In this document: in pieces, positions 34,001 through 34,227 of the stretch | Layout: every line of letters begins with the position of its first letter | How positions within the stretch are numbered: the stretch's first letter is position 1 | Source of the DNA: Rickettsiales bacterium | GTDB taxonomy: Bacteria > Pseudomonadota > Alphaproteobacteria > Rickettsiales > UBA1997 | DNA length: 34,227 bases | Assembly (NCBI GenBank): GCA_031287725.1 | Contig: JAITSP010000048.1 | Location: 1 to 34,227 of the forward strand | Direction: 5' to 3' | Program-made: the position numbers and the translations under genes | The notes under the pieces: model-generated | Told to the model about the DNA's origin: nothing | Databases searched by the model: none | Seen by the model: the letters and a program-made list of their open reading frames with translations, nothing else

Positions 34001-34227
34001 TCGGATGCTGGACGGAGAGCTGGAGCGGGATGAACAGGATGAACAGAAGAAATTTAAAATGGATGACGATTCGCTGGCCAAACTGAAGCCATTCTGGGAA
34101 AATGACGGCGGGGCCAATACTAAATACTATTTTTATGGGGATGGCACAGAGGTAAAGACAATAATAGAGATGGACGCCGCCAAGGCCAACGATCTGCTCA
34201 GCAGCGGGAAAGCCACGAATCTGAAGG
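28005..34227 (+). CDS. Second giant MORN-repeat protein, 3' end beyond the window
   Basis: An open frame of 2074 codons runs from ATG 28005 to the window edge without a stop; I confirmed the phase at seven points through conserved spacer modules. It begins MEGEENNDSREVSL, resembling the first MORN protein's start (MDEGEDSGPQLVSL), and shares the WSG and EGTL blocks after it. MORN repeats fill the protein, divided by seven spacer modules near residues 203, 516, 806, 1070, 1332, 1710 and 1972, each with a YDExGNVLL-like core. The last visible residues, LLSSGKATNLK, match LLSSGKATNLG at about residue 1161 of the first protein, so the same C-terminal region, perhaps including the protease-like domain, should follow. 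It is a tandem paralogue with more super-repeats. No signal peptide is seen. Confidence 0.88.
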   Translation, partial: MEGEENNDSREVSLTVKNVTYSGTLTRGENSKWSGKLNGSGGYHHLDIKEGTLGSDGTLNWGIVNIATITYTGQIRDGKLSGLGRLDRPGGYYESGTFVDGNISKGEVKTLKWDDGSVYEGAYSGGMFNGLGLKKGMNGDYEDGEFKNGSFSGNGKVRITDPSDGSVYEGEYSNKSHNGYGKITHKNGCSMEGEFVNGKERNVILEKKSPDGKSAFTHIIYDENGNPVLVQKLDKKPGSVGKKFDFENLGKIVNPLVVPTTSERKKNNRDGKSEEETVEIELSDSITYAGGYKDGKFEGWGTLKDRDGNIVRQGTFEKSIFKEGQAIVHNSDGSTYDGSIRDGKFEGRGTLMDQDGNIVRQGTFEKGIFKEGQAIVHNPDGTTYEGPIKDGKYWGEGGKLVFLNGDYRKGSFTDGSFSGTGEAKTTNFDGSTYEGYCSEWKSHGQGLWKDMAGNYRKGEFKENVLVEGKVGTVDGLNGCIRERDSRGGNLGDYFKITYKDGYSMEGEFFKDGKAQNVVIEKKSLDGRSTFTHFIYDENGNVLRRKELEEKPSRGTDERLNLVELEQFPKKLTPINTDRATKDEFERETVVIKFNGGNTYEGKYKNGEFDGNGVLKDEDGKIIKSGTFEKGIFKEGQAIVHNSDGTTYEGHVVGEIYSGLGKLVYPNGDYLEGNFSGGFFTEGKMRKANNIDGSVYEGEANRGVNGIIGYYGSGRLSYPNGDYQEGNFSGGFFTEGKIRKTNSDGSVYEGGGSQWQKYNGYGTLLSKDGSLLYRGEYVGGMQQGYGKHMYSHGCSAEGEFVNGRARNVILEKKSPDGGLAFIHIIYDDYGNVLLSKELEEKPGRTENGKLDFSGLDKLEDPPMEVQPITLDDVVEGADASGEVRIAYKDGSVYTGEVDGDCRPNGVGEWIGPGGELREGTFENGKFKSGTVVMKLSKNVTYAGKYENGKFNGKGTLKDGDGKVIKDGKFKEGEFMEGQATVHNPDGTTYEGPIKGGKYEGEGGKLVFPNGDHQAGEFQDDSFCSGTVRITNSDGSLYEGGCYNKKREGYGKLVYGDGCSVEGDFMNGEARSVILEKKSPDGKSTFIHAVYDRSGNMLLRQKLSEKPDCGKDKELKLQDLEKPKEPLMKVSSDILGAANELADGKTKIAYRDGSIYIGAVDGNGMPNGDGEWTGPGEESRKGIFKDGEFKSGTVKIAFSDSVTYEGGYSDGKFNGKGVLKDKEGKYLKDGIFKDGKFDVGEVIVEDSRGVSYQGHVEGGKYNGKGKVTSPNGDYREGDFTNGEFVKGQVKITSPGGFFYEGGYSNGKYQGYGKLRYVGGRFSVEGEFLDGKAKEVLVEKKSEISTKSTFLHLVYDDHGNMVVRQELDKKPDYVDGRLNFDASWAEKPEKPLMEVPSGIGKVTDKGNGKKEITYKDGTVYVGDADGNNMPDGNGKLTYLGGDVRDGAFKNGRFKSGNVVMKLSESIIYEGEYSNGRFDGKGSLKDTESKRSETKELDRERMPTERRYKYLEDGSFENGKFREGEVVVDNLDWTTYIGYIRDGVRDGSGELQRYGCELIDGKFSSDVLVDGNASLIFNSSVSISDSDMANRFLCPGGKAYLYSGEIRNGKYSGHGEWTNWLTEIYYDPAKNYRKGTFRDGKLIDGSEFIKDNNGERKGTVKDGLFNTGNAKITNADGSIYEGSYRDGKYNGSGKLVYKNGVSVEGEFEDGRARNVIQEITSADSKKTFAYIIFDEDGNVLLRQELEKEPERVDEKLDFSTLERPKEPRMVVPITLKDNRDSREEVEDGEIRIVYADDSVYVGEVNDRDRPNGKGKWIGPGGESREGIFKNGKFESGTVVMKFGDNITYAGGYKNGKFDGKGKVKDTGGKVIKDGTFKNGKFMKGKAIVYNPDGTTYEGYIKNGMYSNGKLIKLNGDYEAGDFVDGSFSGKGMVRISNSDDDSVYEGGYSNEKYHGYGKLIKKNGDIAEGEFSNGQEMKIFKTKKIGNIHYYQVFNEESRSYSYRMLDGELERDEQDEQKKFKMDDDSLAKLKPFWENDGGANTKYYFYGDGTEVKTIIEMDAAKANDLLSSGKATNLK
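28905..29170 (+). repeat. Near-identical 144-bp tandem repeat in the second MORN gene
   Basis: The segment starting GGAACGCTGAAGGACC at 28905 recurs at 29049 with few differences (period 144 bases, 48 residues). It includes an almost unchanged stretch through AGACAGGGAACCTTTGAAAA and AAAGAGGGGCAAGC. It marks recent in-frame duplication. Confidence 0.75.

Noticed and set aside
1-34227. TGA reassigned to Trp
   Set aside because: TGA ends virB4, the first virB6 and the radical-SAM gene at the expected places, and tryptophans in conserved motifs are TGG.
1-34227. tRNA, rRNA, CRISPR array, insertion sequence or prophage
   Set aside because: No T-arm GGTTCGA-type motif in a cloverleaf context, no regular repeat-spacer array, and no transposase, integrase or capsid-like protein was found.

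Overview
The window looks like part of the chromosome of an obligate intracellular alphaproteobacterium of the order Rickettsiales or a close relative. The main evidence is a virB3-virB4-virB6-virB6 run: the two VirB6 proteins are very large, cysteine-rich, tandemly duplicated and coupled by ATGA overlaps, which is how the Rickettsiales vir homologue (rvh) type IV secretion system (T4SS) is arranged. By eye the GC content is moderate, higher than in Rickettsia itself. AGA/AGG and ATA codons are common, and TGA is an ordinary stop. A radical-SAM activase of the anaerobic ribonucleotide reductase type hints at life with little oxygen, for example in an anaerobic or microaerobic protist.

Layout. 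(1) 186-2546, minus strand: a short operon encoding a glycine-cleavage H-protein-like protein without the lipoyl lysine, an NrdG-type radical-SAM protein that starts directly after its stop, and release factor 1 (prfA). (2) 2547-3243: about 700 bases between divergent genes, rich in stem-loops and holding one copy of a structured repeat of about 94 bp. (3) 3244-15514, plus strand: virB3, virB4, two virB6 paralogues and a charged 270-residue protein of unknown function. (4) 15603-20399: a 1560-residue protein with its own promoter and a terminator-like hairpin, combining an intact Ser/Thr kinase domain, two degenerate kinase-like lobes and a 370-residue charged coiled coil encoded by purine-rich repetitive DNA. 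(5) 20471-20765: a 51-residue Lys/Ser-rich protein with a CKCSCPK tail, a strong ribosome binding site and a 21-bp perfect hairpin terminator. (6) 20934-22874: the second copy of the structured repeat, then recJ. (7) 22982-34227: two tandem paralogous giant MORN-repeat proteins; the second runs off the window.

The most interesting content is the likely effector group beside the secretion genes. The first MORN protein (1604 residues) has four super-repeats of about 255-307 residues, each a MORN array plus a distinct YD-type spacer module. Its C-terminal region carries a His-Asp-Gln-Cys order (H1282, D1317, Q1345, C1351) that fits a CE-clan (Ulp1/YopJ-like) cysteine protease. The second MORN protein has seven spacer modules and enters the same C-terminal region exactly where the window stops. 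Together with the kinase-coiled-coil protein, this suggests a set of proteins acting on the eukaryotic host and possibly exported by the neighbouring T4SS. That functional link is inference; no secretion signal was demonstrated.

Promoter-like sites repeatedly show a TTG-type -35 box, a 16-bp spacer and a TA-rich -10 box. No tRNA, rRNA, CRISPR array, insertion sequence or prophage gene was recognised.
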